From NCBI GenBank assembly GCA_964616465.1, contig CAZTTO010000006.1, positions 119,458-183,457 of the forward strand: 64,000 nt of DNA, in the 5' to 3' direction. Positions within the stretch are counted from its first letter, which is position 1; every line of letters starts with the position of its first letter. This document shows, in pieces, positions 1-8,782 of this stretch. The translations under genes were made by a program, and so were the position numbers. Under the pieces are notes generated by a model. It saw nothing but the letters and a program-made list of their open reading frames with translations, had not been told where the DNA came from and did not search any database. This DNA comes from JAFLBI01 sp964616465 (lineage in GTDB: Bacteria > Bacteroidota > Bacteroidia > Chitinophagales > Chitinophagaceae).

Positions 1-378
1 CAAGAAGAAAGCAGTTGGTCCAGCTAATAAACCAGTAGCAATACGACTGATTTTAGCAGTACCCATCCACCATCCAATAGTTGCCAATGAAGCAATCAAA
101 ATATAATTGATCCACTGACCACCATAAAACCCTTGAATAGAGCTTAATCCATTGATGTAGAGTAACTGATAAAGAGCATCAGATAAAAACATACTTGCAA
201 GTGGTAAAGCAAAAGACCAAGCTTTATTCTTCTGAAACAATGCACCAGCAAACAAAGCAATAGCCATTTGAGGAGCAAATCCAGGAAGTCTGCCCGGTAT
301 TATGCGGTATAAAGCTGACAAAGCAACCAGAACCAAAAATGTTATAACGATTGAGCGATTAAATTTCATAGAAGCCAT
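1..378 (-). CDS. DUF6580-family membrane protein (partial, C-terminus off the left edge)
   Basis: Reading frame open from an ATG at 378 to the window edge (126 codons, no stop), so only the N-terminal part is present. It begins with a hydrophobic helix (about residues 6-20), then has RIIPGRLPGFAPQMAIALF, FAGALF and LPLASMFLSDALYQLLY, the alternating membrane pattern I associate with the DUF6580 family; function of the family is unknown to me. A second ATG lies three codons downstream. A TATTTTTG element (387-394, minus) lies 8 nt before the ATG. An energy-coupling or substrate-binding membrane component of a transporter is an alternative guess without support here. Confidence 0.7.
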   Translation of the reverse strand, partial: MASMKFNRSIVITFLVLVALSALYRIIPGRLPGFAPQMAIALFAGALFQKNKAWSFALPLASMFLSDALYQLLYINGLSSIQGFYGGQWINYILIASLATIGWWMGTAKISRIATGLLAGPTAFFL

Positions 379-386
379 ATTTCGAG

Positions 387-394
387 CAAAAATA
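387..394 (-). promoter_or_regulatory. -7 promoter element for DUF6580 gene
   Basis: TATTTTTG on the minus strand matches the Bacteroidota -7 consensus TAnnTTTG and ends 8 nt before the start codon at 378. No TTTG was found at the expected -33 distance, so it is a weaker match than the best ones in this window. Confidence 0.4.
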
Positions 395-444
395 AGTGTT
401 AATAAGATTTAAAAAAATGTGGTTTTCAGCACTATGTGAATAAA

Positions 445-1635
445 CTATAGTGGCACATACGCTTTAAATATGGTACATGATTTGCCAGTTTCAACCGCAA
501 ATTCGCCATCAGCAAATACTACACAGGCATCTCCAGCTTTCAGTTGCATCTGCTTATTGACGGTACAACCCCCTTCTCCTACCCACCAAATTTGCATCGA
601 TTCTGCAGTTCCACTCCATTCTTCGTTGGCTTGAATGACTACTTTGTTGAGTGCAAAATCTGGAACTGGACATGGATAATTCCATTCAAAATGGTTAACA
701 GCATTGCCTTTCATAACCTGCGGTTCAACTGGCTCAAATGCAGTATGTTTTAGTAATTCTGGCACATCTACATGCTTTGGGGTTAATCCGCCCCTAAGCA
801 CATTATCGCTGTTAGCCATCAATTCTACATTTTGTCCTTCTAAATACGCGTGGGGAATACCTGCTCCTTGAAAAACAGCCTCTCCTGGCATTGCCTTGAC
901 AATATTGAAAAAGTAAATAGAAAAGATGCCTTTATCGTAATTGCCTTCTGGCAACTGATTTGCATATAGCTTGGCTACCCACCATCCTGGATCTGATCTG
1001 GTAAGTTCACCAGCGTGAAACCTTATTAACTCTCTCTTTACCAATGATTGAAGTACATGATTCGCATCGTTCGCATCCATCTCCATAATGAGCTGATACA
1101 ATGCTTTATACCCTTCCTTCCTAAACAAAGTTGAAAAAACCTGAAACTCAGGCGTTTGTTCTAGTAGATATTCTAATGAACTTTTCGAACGAAAACCATG
1201 CAAAAGCCAAAACTCGCTTAAGGCAACCATGACTTCTGGCTTATGATTTCTGTCTTTGTAGTTTCTATGTGGAGCACTTATGGGAATACCAGCTGCTTCT
1301 TCTGCATCAAATCCTTTTTCTGCTTCTTTTTTAGTTGGATGCACTTGAATTGAAAGCATGTCTTTCACATCCAAAATTTTAAACAGATAAGGCAATTCTC
1401 CAAACTGTTCCCATACCCGCTTTCCCACAGTCCCTTCTGGGTCTTCCTGAATAATATCCAACAAACTTTTCGACTGTCCATCTAATTTGGCAGCTGCGCT
1501 TGGATGCGCACCCATCCAATACTCCGCACATGGCTTATTATCGAAACTTGCCGACAATAAATCTGGTATAAATTGATTGCCGCCCCATGCATAATGTTGT
1601 ACAACACCTTTAATTTTATATATCTTGTTACCCAT
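445..1635 (-). CDS. manA: Mannose-6-phosphate isomerase, class I
   Basis: Interconverts mannose 6-phosphate and fructose 6-phosphate in the cytosol, feeding GDP-mannose synthesis or mannose use. The 396-residue length and motifs fit type I phosphomannose isomerase: N-terminal YAWGG, zinc-ligand set around Q97 and H99 (LSIQVHPTKKEA), E134 in HKPEVMVAL, H262 in GAGIPHAYLEG, and the conserved arginine R281 in NVLRGGLTPKH. The C-terminal cupin part (about 330-396) is typical. It is transcribed divergently from yraN with only 12 bp between the two start codons, so the two genes must share a compact promoter region or yraN must be read from within manA. Confidence 0.95.
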   Translation of the reverse strand: MGNKIYKIKGVVQHYAWGGNQFIPDLLSASFDNKPCAEYWMGAHPSAAAKLDGQSKSLLDIIQEDPEGTVGKRVWEQFGELPYLFKILDVKDMLSIQVHPTKKEAEKGFDAEEAAGIPISAPHRNYKDRNHKPEVMVALSEFWLLHGFRSKSSLEYLLEQTPEFQVFSTLFRKEGYKALYQLIMEMDANDANHVLQSLVKRELIRFHAGELTRSDPGWWVAKLYANQLPEGNYDKGIFSIYFFNIVKAMPGEAVFQGAGIPHAYLEGQNVELMANSDNVLRGGLTPKHVDVPELLKHTAFEPVEPQVMKGNAVNHFEWNYPCPVPDFALNKVVIQANEEWSGTAESMQIWWVGEGGCTVNKQMQLKAGDACVVFADGEFAVETGKSCTIFKAYVPL

Positions 1636-1647
1636 ACGTTAGCAATT

Positions 1648-2004
1648 ATGTCAAAAAATAAAGATACAGGAAAACAAGGTGAAGAAATTGCAATTGCTCA
1701 CCTATTACAAAACGGTTTTTCTATAGCCGAAAAGAATTGGCGCTGGAAGCGAAAAGAAGCAGATATCATTGCTATTCGATCAAACACCATTCATCTTATA
1801 GAAGTAAAAACGCGCAATCAAGTCGCCTGTGGTTTTCCTGAAGAAAGTATCTCGCAAACTAAAATCAATCACTTGATTGAATTAGCAGAAGCTTATTGGC
1901 AGCTACATCCAACATATTCCGCTATTCAAATTGATGTGGTTGCTATTATACTACAAAAAGGAAAGCTGCATGAGCTGAAGGTTTTTGAAGATGTATTTTT
2001 CTGA
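1648..2004 (+). CDS. yraN: YraN/UPF0102 family endonuclease-like protein
   Basis: A 118-residue cytosolic protein of the UPF0102 family, which has a Holliday-junction-resolvase/restriction-endonuclease-like fold; its biochemical role is not settled. Seen here: GKQGEEIAIAHLLQNGF, then KNWRWKRKEADIIAI and HLIEVKTRNQ, giving the E...D...ExK arrangement expected for a nuclease-type metal site (the EVK core near residue 54). I chose ATG 1648 because the family starts with a short lead before GxxGE; a longer frame back to 1573 would run into manA and adds unrelated residues. It ends 3 bp before the convergent YkgJ-type gene. Confidence 0.88.
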   Translation: MSKNKDTGKQGEEIAIAHLLQNGFSIAEKNWRWKRKEADIIAIRSNTIHLIEVKTRNQVACGFPEESISQTKINHLIELAEAYWQLHPTYSAIQIDVVAIILQKGKLHELKVFEDVFF

Positions 2005-2007
2005 GGC

Positions 2008-2517
2008 TTATTGCTGATGACCAGTTGCTTCCATCATTTTTTCCACCCATCTATAGGTAGCTGGACAATACTCTACATTTTGCTGATGTACATGTACGTA
2101 TTCAACCAGTTTCTTTTTCTTCAAATGCGGAAAGCCTGCACAGTCGGTTGGACGAACCTCATAAATAGAACACATATTTGTTTTCAAATCAAGAAATTGG
2201 CAAGGCTGACTCTTATTCATCCAATCGCCTTCTTTTTTATCGAACCACAACCACTTTTCTTTAAAAGCAGCAGGCGTCATAGACAAATGTTTAGAAATTC
2301 TTTTGATATCAGTCTCTGTAAAAGTTGGACTCATAGTTTTACAACAATTCGCACAGGTTAAACAATCAACTTCTTTCCAAACTTCTTTATCTAATCGTTC
2401 TGCAAGTTGATCAACTCCACGTGGAGGCTTTTTTTCAATCTTACCTAAAAAGCGTTTAAATGCCTTTTTATTATACCTGACTTTTTGCTTGAATGAACGA
2501 AGGTTAGTAGTTGACAT
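2008..2517 (-). CDS. YkgJ family cysteine cluster protein (UPF0153)
   Basis: 169-residue cytosolic protein with the cysteine cluster typical of the YkgJ/zinc-or-iron chelating family: CLTCANCCKTMSPTFT followed by PCQFLD, MCSIYEVRPTDCAGFPHL and EYCPATYRW. The spacing CxxCxxCC ... C ... C ... C suggests metal or Fe-S binding; substrate unknown. The start MSTTNLRSFKQK (ATG at 2517) was preferred over a frame extending to 2565, because the extra N-terminus is hydrophobic and not family-like. It is divergent from the xer gene. Confidence 0.85.
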   Translation of the reverse strand: MSTTNLRSFKQKVRYNKKAFKRFLGKIEKKPPRGVDQLAERLDKEVWKEVDCLTCANCCKTMSPTFTETDIKRISKHLSMTPAAFKEKWLWFDKKEGDWMNKSQPCQFLDLKTNMCSIYEVRPTDCAGFPHLKKKKLVEYVHVHQQNVEYCPATYRWVEKMMEATGHQQ

Positions 2518-2602
2518 ACAAAAATGAATATTTGGCAATATCTGTATAGCGCAGATCATTACCAAAATTTTTCAATACCAATTCGCTTATTACCTTTAAT
2601 CT

Positions 2603-3514
2603 ATGTGGGATGCATATAAGAAAGGTTACATGGCCTACTTGCGTTTAGAAAAATCGCTTGCGGAGCATTCTATCGATGCTTACCTAGGCGATATTCAAAA
2701 GCTAACCGACTACTTACAGCTAAAGTCGCAGCTCCTTGAACCAGCTCAAATTGAATTAAATCACTTACAAAGTTTTGTACAGTGGATTGCTGAATTGGGT
2801 ATGAAGCCAAGTTCACAAGCGCGACTCATATCAGGACTTAGAAGCTTTTTCACGTATTGCATAACAGAACAAATCATTGTTATCAATCCAAGTACACTCT
2901 TGGAAGCTCCTAAAATGAAAAGAGCGCTGCCAGATTTTCTTTCTTTTGAAGAAATTGAAATGATGCTAGCAACCATTCCATTGAACACACCCGAGGGTGC
3001 CAGAAACAGAGCTATGCTGGAAACTATGTACAGTTGCGGATTGCGAGTGAGTGAACTAATTGGATTACAGATTTCTTGCCTCTACCCCGATCTTGGATTT
3101 GTTCGTGTTATTGGAAAGGGGAACAAAGAGCGCCTCATTCCAATAGGAAAGGATGCGCTGAAGTACATTCGAATTTACAAAGAGGAGATTCGAGTACACA
3201 TGAAAATTCAAAGAGGAAAAGAAGACTTTCTGTTCCTAAACAAACATGGCAATCCACTTAGCAGGATCATGGTTTTTTACATCATTAAAGATGCTGCTCA
3301 AAAAGCTGGTATCAATAAAAAAATATCACCACACACCTTTCGACATTCTTTTGCAACCCACTTGGTAGAAGGTGGCGCAGACCTTAGAGCGGTGCAGCAA
3401 ATGCTTGGACATGAAAGCATCACAACCACCGAGATTTACACACACTTAGACCGCGATTATTTAAGAAGTACATTGCAACAATTCCACCCCGCCTTTCAAT
3501 CCACTCGTACCTAA
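2603..3514 (+). CDS. xerD: Tyrosine site-specific recombinase, XerC/XerD type
   Basis: Resolves chromosome dimers at dif together with a partner Xer protein. The 303 residues comprise an N-terminal SAM-like core-binding domain (about 1-95) and a C-terminal catalytic domain (about 105-295). All catalytic residues can be read: R148 in CGLRVSELIGL, K172 in GKGNKERLIP, H244 and R247 in SPHTFRHSFATHL, H270 in LGHESITTTEIYTHL and the nucleophile Y279. Length and the absence of neighbouring mobile-element genes argue for housekeeping XerC/D rather than an integrase. Whether it is XerC or XerD cannot be settled from sequence alone. A TACCTTTA element lies just before the ATG. Confidence 0.9.
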   Translation: MWDAYKKGYMAYLRLEKSLAEHSIDAYLGDIQKLTDYLQLKSQLLEPAQIELNHLQSFVQWIAELGMKPSSQARLISGLRSFFTYCITEQIIVINPSTLLEAPKMKRALPDFLSFEEIEMMLATIPLNTPEGARNRAMLETMYSCGLRVSELIGLQISCLYPDLGFVRVIGKGNKERLIPIGKDALKYIRIYKEEIRVHMKIQRGKEDFLFLNKHGNPLSRIMVFYIIKDAAQKAGINKKISPHTFRHSFATHLVEGGADLRAVQQMLGHESITTTEIYTHLDRDYLRSTLQQFHPAFQSTRT

Positions 3515-3564
3515 ATTAATAGGTAAAGAAAAAGTTTTCTGTACTTTCGAAAAAAGCAGTTCAT

Positions 3565-4077
3565 ATGAAATGGATCCGACTGGCAATTGTTTTATGTTGC
3601 ATTGTTGCGCAAGTACAAGCCCAAGAAGTGGTTTACTTATTGGTTCGACATGCCGAAAAGGATACATCTCAAACTGGTTCTACAATGATGATGGCAGATC
3701 CTGCTTTAACACCAACTGGACACGCAAGAGCTAAGAAACTTGCAGAGCTTTATCAAAAAGAGCCTATTCAAGCTTTATTTAGTTCGAATTTTCAAAGAAC
3801 AAAAAGTACACTTGCGCCATTGGCAGAGAAAAAAGGATTACAAATTCAAACCTATAATCACCGTGAATTACAAGCATTAGCAAATCAATTGCTTGAAATT
3901 AAAAATGGCTGGGTAGTAGTTGCAGGCCATTCCAACACAACACCCAGCCTGGTCAATTTGCTTCTTAAAGAAAACAAGTTTGAACCATTAGATGAATCTA
4001 ATTACAACACCTATTTCATAGTTCGAAGAAACAAGGATAAATTCTCTGTAGAAAAAATGGAGTACCCTCCTTTTTAA
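3565..4077 (+). CDS. Secreted histidine phosphatase family protein (SixA/phosphoglycerate-mutase-like)
   Basis: 170-residue protein of the histidine phosphatase superfamily. A clear signal peptide (KWIRLAIVLCCIVAQVQAQ, residues 2-20) indicates export to the periplasm. The catalytic RHG-type motif is LVRHAEKD (about residues 27-34); the second active-site histidine is in VVAGHSNTTPSLV (about 119-131), and SSNFQRTKST carries the conserved arginine of the family. The substrate is not evident. It stands alone between xer and the convergent VWA gene; a TACTTTCG element at 3542-3549 could be its promoter. Confidence 0.82.
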   Translation: MKWIRLAIVLCCIVAQVQAQEVVYLLVRHAEKDTSQTGSTMMMADPALTPTGHARAKKLAELYQKEPIQALFSSNFQRTKSTLAPLAEKKGLQIQTYNHRELQALANQLLEIKNGWVVVAGHSNTTPSLVNLLLKENKFEPLDESNYNTYFIVRRNKDKFSVEKMEYPPF

Positions 4078-4086
4078 CATTTCCCC

Positions 4087-5982
4087 TTACCACTGCCGAC
4101 TCCAATCGTCTTTTTGCTGCCTCTGCAGAGCAATACCCCAAGCCATTTTAGCCAACTTGAGGAACTCTGCCCTATAGCCACCTTCATCAGTCCCTTTTGC
4201 TGCATGAATTCTATTGATGGCTTGCTGAAAAGAAGCATTAGAACGATAAGGAGATTCCATTAATAATAGTCCAATTTCAGCTACAGCACTTGCATAGCGC
4301 ATATTTTCAGATGCTTGTTGAATTGGCTTTGGCTTCCCATGCAGCGACTGTTGCAATAACTTGCTAGCACCACCTTGTATAGGCTGGTAGCGCACTTGAA
4401 CAGTTAGCCACTCTTGACTTAGTTTTTTATCAGCATTGCTGGTTGTTTGTGTATATTTTCTGTTTACATTTTCTGAAACAAAAGAACTCTTAATACCTAC
4501 TGGAATAATTTCATAAATAGCAGTCACAGTATGTCCACTCCCCAATTCACCGGCATCTACTGAATCATCTTCAAAATCTTCTGTATCTAAATGCCTGTTC
4601 TCGTATCCAATCAACCTATAAGCTTGTACCAATTGTGGATTGAATTCAACTTGAATTTTCACATCTTTTGCTACCGTATATAAGGTTCCTCCTAATTCTT
4701 TTACCAATACTTTTCTAGCTTCAGACGGACTATCAATATACGCATAGTTACCGTTTCCTTTAGCTGATAACTTTTGCAATCTTGCGTCTTTATAATTACC
4801 CATTCCAAAACCTAATACAGATAGGTATACACCCGTTGAACGTTTCTCCTCTATCATTTTTTCCAAAGCAGCATCACTACTTACACCTACATTAAAATCA
4901 CCATCGGTACAAAGAATAACACGATTGTTTCCATTCTCCATATAATGCTCTTGGGCTAATTTGTATGCGAGCTGAATTCCTGAAGCACCAGCAGTTTGTC
5001 CACCTGCTTGCAGGCTATTAATTGCTGAACGAATCACTTCTTTTTGATAACCACTGGTAGGTGGCAACACAACGCCTGTTCCGCTCGCATAGACAACTAT
5101 TGAAATTCGATCTTGCTCTCTTAGTTGCTCAACCAACATCAACAATGCCTCCTTCACCAAAGGCAGTCTATTAGCTGGCATCATACTTCCACTTACATCC
5201 ACCAAAAACACAAAATGACTAGGAGGCAATTGATCGGTTGATAATTGCTTTGCTTGAAGAGCCAACTTCACAATATAATGTTGATCGTTCCAAGGTGCAT
5301 TTGCAATTTCAGAATGAATGGCCATTGGATGAATGCTATTTGTCTGCGGATAATTGTAAGGAAAATAATTCAGCATTTCTTCAATACGAACTGAACCAGC
5401 CACTGGCCACTGACGCATTTCTAAAAACCTACGCATCACAGCATAAGAGGCCACATCTACATCAATCGAAAATGTTGAGAGTGGAGACTGTTGGGCTTTT
5501 TGGAATCTTTGTTCTTTCACTGATTCAAAAACATCGGTAGAACCTCTTTTTCTAAATGAAGGTGCCGATTCAACCATAGGATGTCCATCCAAACTTCTTC
5601 TCATGGATGCACTTGCTTGTTCTGCACTAGACCATCTTGCTCCATCGCTCATGGTTGTTGCTTCTTGCAGTAACTTATTAGCAGGCATCTCTTTTCTCAT
5701 TTGAATACGAAGCGGTCGTTGGTCTTTAACATCAATAGTTTGAGACGAATAGCCCTTCGCAGAAATATGAAGTTGAGCTCGATTTCCAGAAACTGTTAAT
5801 TTGAAAAACCCTTTTTCATTCGATTTGACCAATAATTGGGTACCCACAACCTGAATAGTTGCACCTAATACAGGCTGCCCAAATTCATTTTCAATATTTC
5901 CTTGAACTAGAAACTCAGAGCTACTTTTAAATGAAAAAAGCATGATTAGGATAAGAATCCATGAAAGATATATGCGTTGCAT
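4087..5982 (-). CDS. VWA-domain protein (YfbK-like) with carboxypeptidase-regulatory-like N-terminus
   Basis: 631-residue exported protein. After a hydrophobic N-terminal segment (about 1-20) comes a carboxypeptidase D regulatory-like beta-sandwich (about 25-97; FGQPVLGATIQVVGT), then the von Willebrand N-terminal segment (about 165-250), the VWA domain starting at FVFLVDVSGSMM with the MIDAS motif DxSxS at D262, and a DUF3520-type C-terminal region (about 450-625). The same architecture is known from E. coli YfbK and many Bacteroidota proteins of undefined role, probably metal-dependent protein binding at the cell surface. It is divergent from an ECF sigma factor (62 bp gap), which might control it. 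Confidence 0.88.
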   Translation of the reverse strand: MQRIYLSWILILIMLFSFKSSSEFLVQGNIENEFGQPVLGATIQVVGTQLLVKSNEKGFFKLTVSGNRAQLHISAKGYSSQTIDVKDQRPLRIQMRKEMPANKLLQEATTMSDGARWSSAEQASASMRRSLDGHPMVESAPSFRKRGSTDVFESVKEQRFQKAQQSPLSTFSIDVDVASYAVMRRFLEMRQWPVAGSVRIEEMLNYFPYNYPQTNSIHPMAIHSEIANAPWNDQHYIVKLALQAKQLSTDQLPPSHFVFLVDVSGSMMPANRLPLVKEALLMLVEQLREQDRISIVVYASGTGVVLPPTSGYQKEVIRSAINSLQAGGQTAGASGIQLAYKLAQEHYMENGNNRVILCTDGDFNVGVSSDAALEKMIEEKRSTGVYLSVLGFGMGNYKDARLQKLSAKGNGNYAYIDSPSEARKVLVKELGGTLYTVAKDVKIQVEFNPQLVQAYRLIGYENRHLDTEDFEDDSVDAGELGSGHTVTAIYEIIPVGIKSSFVSENVNRKYTQTTSNADKKLSQEWLTVQVRYQPIQGGASKLLQQSLHGKPKPIQQASENMRYASAVAEIGLLLMESPYRSNASFQQAINRIHAAKGTDEGGYRAEFLKLAKMAWGIALQRQQKDDWSRQW

Positions 5983-6044
5983 AGCTTAATTTAGCAACAG
6001 GATGCAGATTTTAACAGCATTACATAACCAACGGAAAGAATTTC

Positions 6045-6614
6045 ATGTCCAATAGAAAAGATTTTCAAGAATGGCCCGATGAAGAACTGGTGAGTAGGTA
6101 TAGAATCACTGGTGAGCAGGAAGTATTGGCAACGGTGTTTTTACGTTATCAAAGCATGATTTATGCTGTTTGCGTGAAATATTTAACCGACCAGGACTTA
6201 GCAAAGGATGCCGTTTGGAGTATTTATGAGGAATTGGTCAAAAAAGCCCAATTACATAATATTGAAAACTTTAGAAGCTGGGTTTATGTTATAGCTAGAA
6301 ACCACTGCTTGATGCAATTGCGACAAAGCAAAAAAATGCCTACAACAGAATTTGAAAGCGATTTTATGCAATCTGTCGAAAATTCGCATCCTTTGGAGGA
6401 AGCCCTGGAAAAAGAACAAAAACTCACGAGTTTAGAAAAGTGTATTGAAGGTTTACAAGAGGAACAAAAACAAAGCATTCGGTTATTCTATATCGAGGAA
6501 AAATGTTACAACGATATTGCTAAAATAACCGGATACGATTGGAACAAAGTGAGGAGCCTTATTCAAAATGGGCGCAGAAACCTTAAAAATTGTATGGAAC
6601 AACATGCGGCCTGA
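6045..6614 (+). CDS. ECF-type RNA polymerase sigma factor
   Basis: 189-residue sigma-70 family protein of ECF size with region 2 (about 20-95: FLRYQSMIYAVCVKYL, DAVWSIYEELV, FRSWVYVIARNHCLMQLR) and region 4 (about 130-185: SIRLFYIEEKCYNDIAKI, WNKVRSLIQNGRRNLK). It directs RNA polymerase to a small regulon. Its 3' end overlaps the start of the following membrane protein by 11 bp, the usual sigma/anti-sigma arrangement. It shares the region 2 string NHCLMQLR with the sigma factor at 16222, so the two are paralogues. Divergent from the VWA gene. Confidence 0.92.
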   Translation: MSNRKDFQEWPDEELVSRYRITGEQEVLATVFLRYQSMIYAVCVKYLTDQDLAKDAVWSIYEELVKKAQLHNIENFRSWVYVIARNHCLMQLRQSKKMPTTEFESDFMQSVENSHPLEEALEKEQKLTSLEKCIEGLQEEQKQSIRLFYIEEKCYNDIAKITGYDWNKVRSLIQNGRRNLKNCMEQHAA

Positions 6615-7752
6615 AATAAAAAAATATAATGAAGCTGATATTCAGCGCTATATCGACCAAAAGATGTCGCCTGAGGAAATGTATGCTTTTGAAAAAGCAC
6701 TGGCAGCAGATCCATTTCTATCAGATGCAGTCGATGGATGGATGGCCAGCAATCCCTCTTTGCAAAACAAACATCTTGCTGAGTTAACTAAAAAAATTCA
6801 ACCAGCCAATACTACGGAAAATGCAGCACCAGTTGTCCCAATTGCTGCTGCAACAACACAAGGTGGAGCGGCTGTCCATAGTATTGCTTGGTACCGACAA
6901 GGTTGGCTACAGGCAGTTGCTGTAATGATAATTATCGCTGGACTAGCCTGGTTTGCATACGACAAATTCTACAATAAAGGAGTAAGCGAAATTGCATTAG
7001 AGGATAAAGTAGCTGAAGAGGAATTAGCGTATAGTGCACCATTAGAACCAGTAGACGAAGGTCCTATCAACATACCCCTTGACAGCCCAGTAAATGTTCC
7101 AGTTGAAACTCAGCCAGAGGCTGCTATAATTGAATCGCCAAAAGAAAAGGTGAATACTAATCCTGCTCCAACCAATCAATACGTTCCTCCTGTTGTGACA
7201 CAAGCTCCAAGAAATGCCCCTCAACAGCAAACAGTATCTTCTTCACCAAATAACAAGACAAGAACGACTAAAACAAATCCAACTGAGTTTAATGATGAAG
7301 AAGTATCTGTTCAAAATGCATCTGCAACAAAACAAGGAAACAGCATTTTATATACACCTTCAACCGGACAACCTAATAAGTCAGTTGCAAATAATCAGCA
7401 AGCAGCTCAACAACCAGCTACCCCTCCTCAAACAAAGGTTCAACAAGCACCATCAAACCCTCAACCTGCCCCAAAATATAATTACGATAGTACCTATGGT
7501 CCTTTAACAGGTTGGCACGCCTACATTACATACCTAGAAAGTGAAACTCGAAAAAGGCAAAATTTAGCTCAAAGAGGTGTAGTAAAATTGTATTTCAACA
7601 TCGATAATAGAGGTCGACCCATAGATATTGATGTAACGGGTGATCAGAGTCCAGAACTTAGGCAATTGGCATTGGATATTTTGAACAATGGGGCTGGGTG
7701 GAGAAGGATCACTGAACAGGGCAAAATGAGCTTGACCGTTCATTTCAAATAA
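6604..7752 (+). CDS. Anti-sigma-like membrane protein with TonB-type C-terminal domain
   Basis: 382 residues, start ATG 6604 inside the end of the sigma gene. Visible parts: an N-terminal cytosolic helical segment (1-50) with YIDQKMSPEEMYAFE and ADPFLSDAVDGW; one membrane helix (about 101-119, WLQAVAVMIIIAGLAWFAY); a long Pro/Gln/Thr/Asn-rich periplasmic linker (about 150-300); and a C-terminal domain (about 305-382) with RRGVV-like KLYFNIDNRGRPIDIDV and LALDILNNGAGW that resembles the energy-transducer TonB C-terminal fold. No zinc-finger HxxxCxxC was seen. Inference: it holds the sigma factor at the inner membrane and senses a periplasmic or outer-membrane partner. An alternative is a TonB-like energy transducer co-expressed with the sigma factor. 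Confidence 0.75.
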   Translation: MRPEIKKYNEADIQRYIDQKMSPEEMYAFEKALAADPFLSDAVDGWMASNPSLQNKHLAELTKKIQPANTTENAAPVVPIAAATTQGGAAVHSIAWYRQGWLQAVAVMIIIAGLAWFAYDKFYNKGVSEIALEDKVAEEELAYSAPLEPVDEGPINIPLDSPVNVPVETQPEAAIIESPKEKVNTNPAPTNQYVPPVVTQAPRNAPQQQTVSSSPNNKTRTTKTNPTEFNDEEVSVQNASATKQGNSILYTPSTGQPNKSVANNQQAAQQPATPPQTKVQQAPSNPQPAPKYNYDSTYGPLTGWHAYITYLESETRKRQNLAQRGVVKLYFNIDNRGRPIDIDVTGDQSPELRQLALDILNNGAGWRRITEQGKMSLTVHFK

Positions 7753-7790
7753 ACCCGTGTTAAATTCCTAAAAAAGAAACTAACAAGTAG

Positions 7791-7798
7791 TAGGTTTG
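7791..7798 (+). promoter_or_regulatory. -7 promoter element for DUF2911 gene
   Basis: TAGGTTTG matches TAnnTTTG and lies 22 nt upstream of the ATG at 7821. No TTTG at the -33 position was found. Confidence 0.4.
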
Positions 7799-7820
7799 TG
7801 CTTCAAAAAAATATTGAAGT

Positions 7821-8654
7821 ATGAAACAGTTTCTTTTGGCAGCAGCAATGCTAACTACAGTTTCTTTAACAGCGCAGGTGCGCATGCCGCAGCCTAGTAC
7901 CTTACAAACCATTAGCCAAGACTTTGGATTAGGTAAAGTTGAATTGAGCTACAGCCGACCAAACCTAAAAAATAGAAAAGCTTTTGGAAAGCAAAGCTTA
8001 CTTGCTCCAGTTGGTGAAGTATGGAGAACTGGTGCTAATAATGCCACAACCCTCAATTTTACAGACCAAGTTATTATTAACGGTGTTAATATCCCTGCAG
8101 GAAAGTATGGCCTATTAAGCATCCCTGGAGAAAAAACCTTTACTATTATCTTGACTAAAGATTTAAATGTTACATCTCCTGCAGCTTACAAAAAAGAAAA
8201 TGATGTGGTGAGAGTAGATGTTCCTGTTATGAAAATGAAAGATAATATGGAAACATTTACCATGCAGTTTGCGAACGTTCAATATGAAAGCATGGAACTC
8301 CATATGATGTGGGATAAGAATGCTGTAAGCTTGCCAATTACTACGCAAATTAAAGACCGTATTAAGGCAGACATGGATAAAGCAATGGCTGGTGATAAAC
8401 CACCTTTTAGTGCAGCTGCCAATTTTTATCACGAGTGGATGAAGGATTATCCAAAGGCACTTGACTACATCACAAAAGCAATTGATGGAAATAAAAAAGC
8501 TTTCTGGTTGTATTTAACTAAAGCTAGAATCCAAAAAGATATGGGCGATAAAGTAGGCGCTAAAGCATCTGCTGAAGCTTGCATTGAATTAGCTAAAGAA
8601 GCGAAGAACGATGATTACGTTCGTATGTCAAACGAACTTATCAAGTCGCTATAA
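7821..8654 (+). CDS. DUF2911 domain-containing exported protein
   Basis: 277 residues with a signal peptide (KQFLLAAAMLTTVSLTAQ). Residues about 20-165 form the DUF2911 domain (RMPQPSTLQTISQDFG, VELSYSRPNLKNRKAFGK, EVWRTGANNATTL), a conserved but functionally unassigned beta-rich domain of Bacteroidota. The C-terminal part (about 185-277; KAFWLYLTKARIQKDMGDK, KASAEACIELAKEAK) is helical and TPR-like. It is probably periplasmic. A rho-independent terminator follows immediately, and the gene appears monocistronic. Confidence 0.87.
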   Translation: MKQFLLAAAMLTTVSLTAQVRMPQPSTLQTISQDFGLGKVELSYSRPNLKNRKAFGKQSLLAPVGEVWRTGANNATTLNFTDQVIINGVNIPAGKYGLLSIPGEKTFTIILTKDLNVTSPAAYKKENDVVRVDVPVMKMKDNMETFTMQFANVQYESMELHMMWDKNAVSLPITTQIKDRIKADMDKAMAGDKPPFSAAANFYHEWMKDYPKALDYITKAIDGNKKAFWLYLTKARIQKDMGDKVGAKASAEACIELAKEAKNDDYVRMSNELIKSL

Positions 8655-8679
8655 TTTTTCAACTAATATCTTAAACGTA

Positions 8680-8710
8680 AGCCATCGCTAAGAACGATGG
8701 CTTTTTTTAT
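8680..8710 (+). terminator. Rho-independent terminator after DUF2911 gene
   Basis: Stem AGCCATCG (8680-8687) / CGATGGCT (8695-8702) with a 7-nt loop, followed by a T-run to 8708. Confidence 0.9.
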
Positions 8711-8727
8711 TATGACTGTTAGCAAAT

Positions 8728-8759
8728 AAAAAACCATCCTATGTTGCCACAGGATGGTT
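8728..8759 (-). terminator. Rho-independent terminator after dnaK
   Basis: On the minus strand, stem AACCATCCT / AGGATGGTT (8732-8740 and 8751-8759, 10-nt loop) followed by a T-tract, 24 bp past the dnaK stop. Confidence 0.88.
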
Positions 8760-8782
8760 CTCAAACCAAAACCAAACGAATA

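Noticed and set aside
2603..3514. Phage or genomic-island integrase
   Set aside because: Length, motifs and housekeeping neighbours fit XerC/D; no attachment repeats, tRNA or mobile genes nearby.
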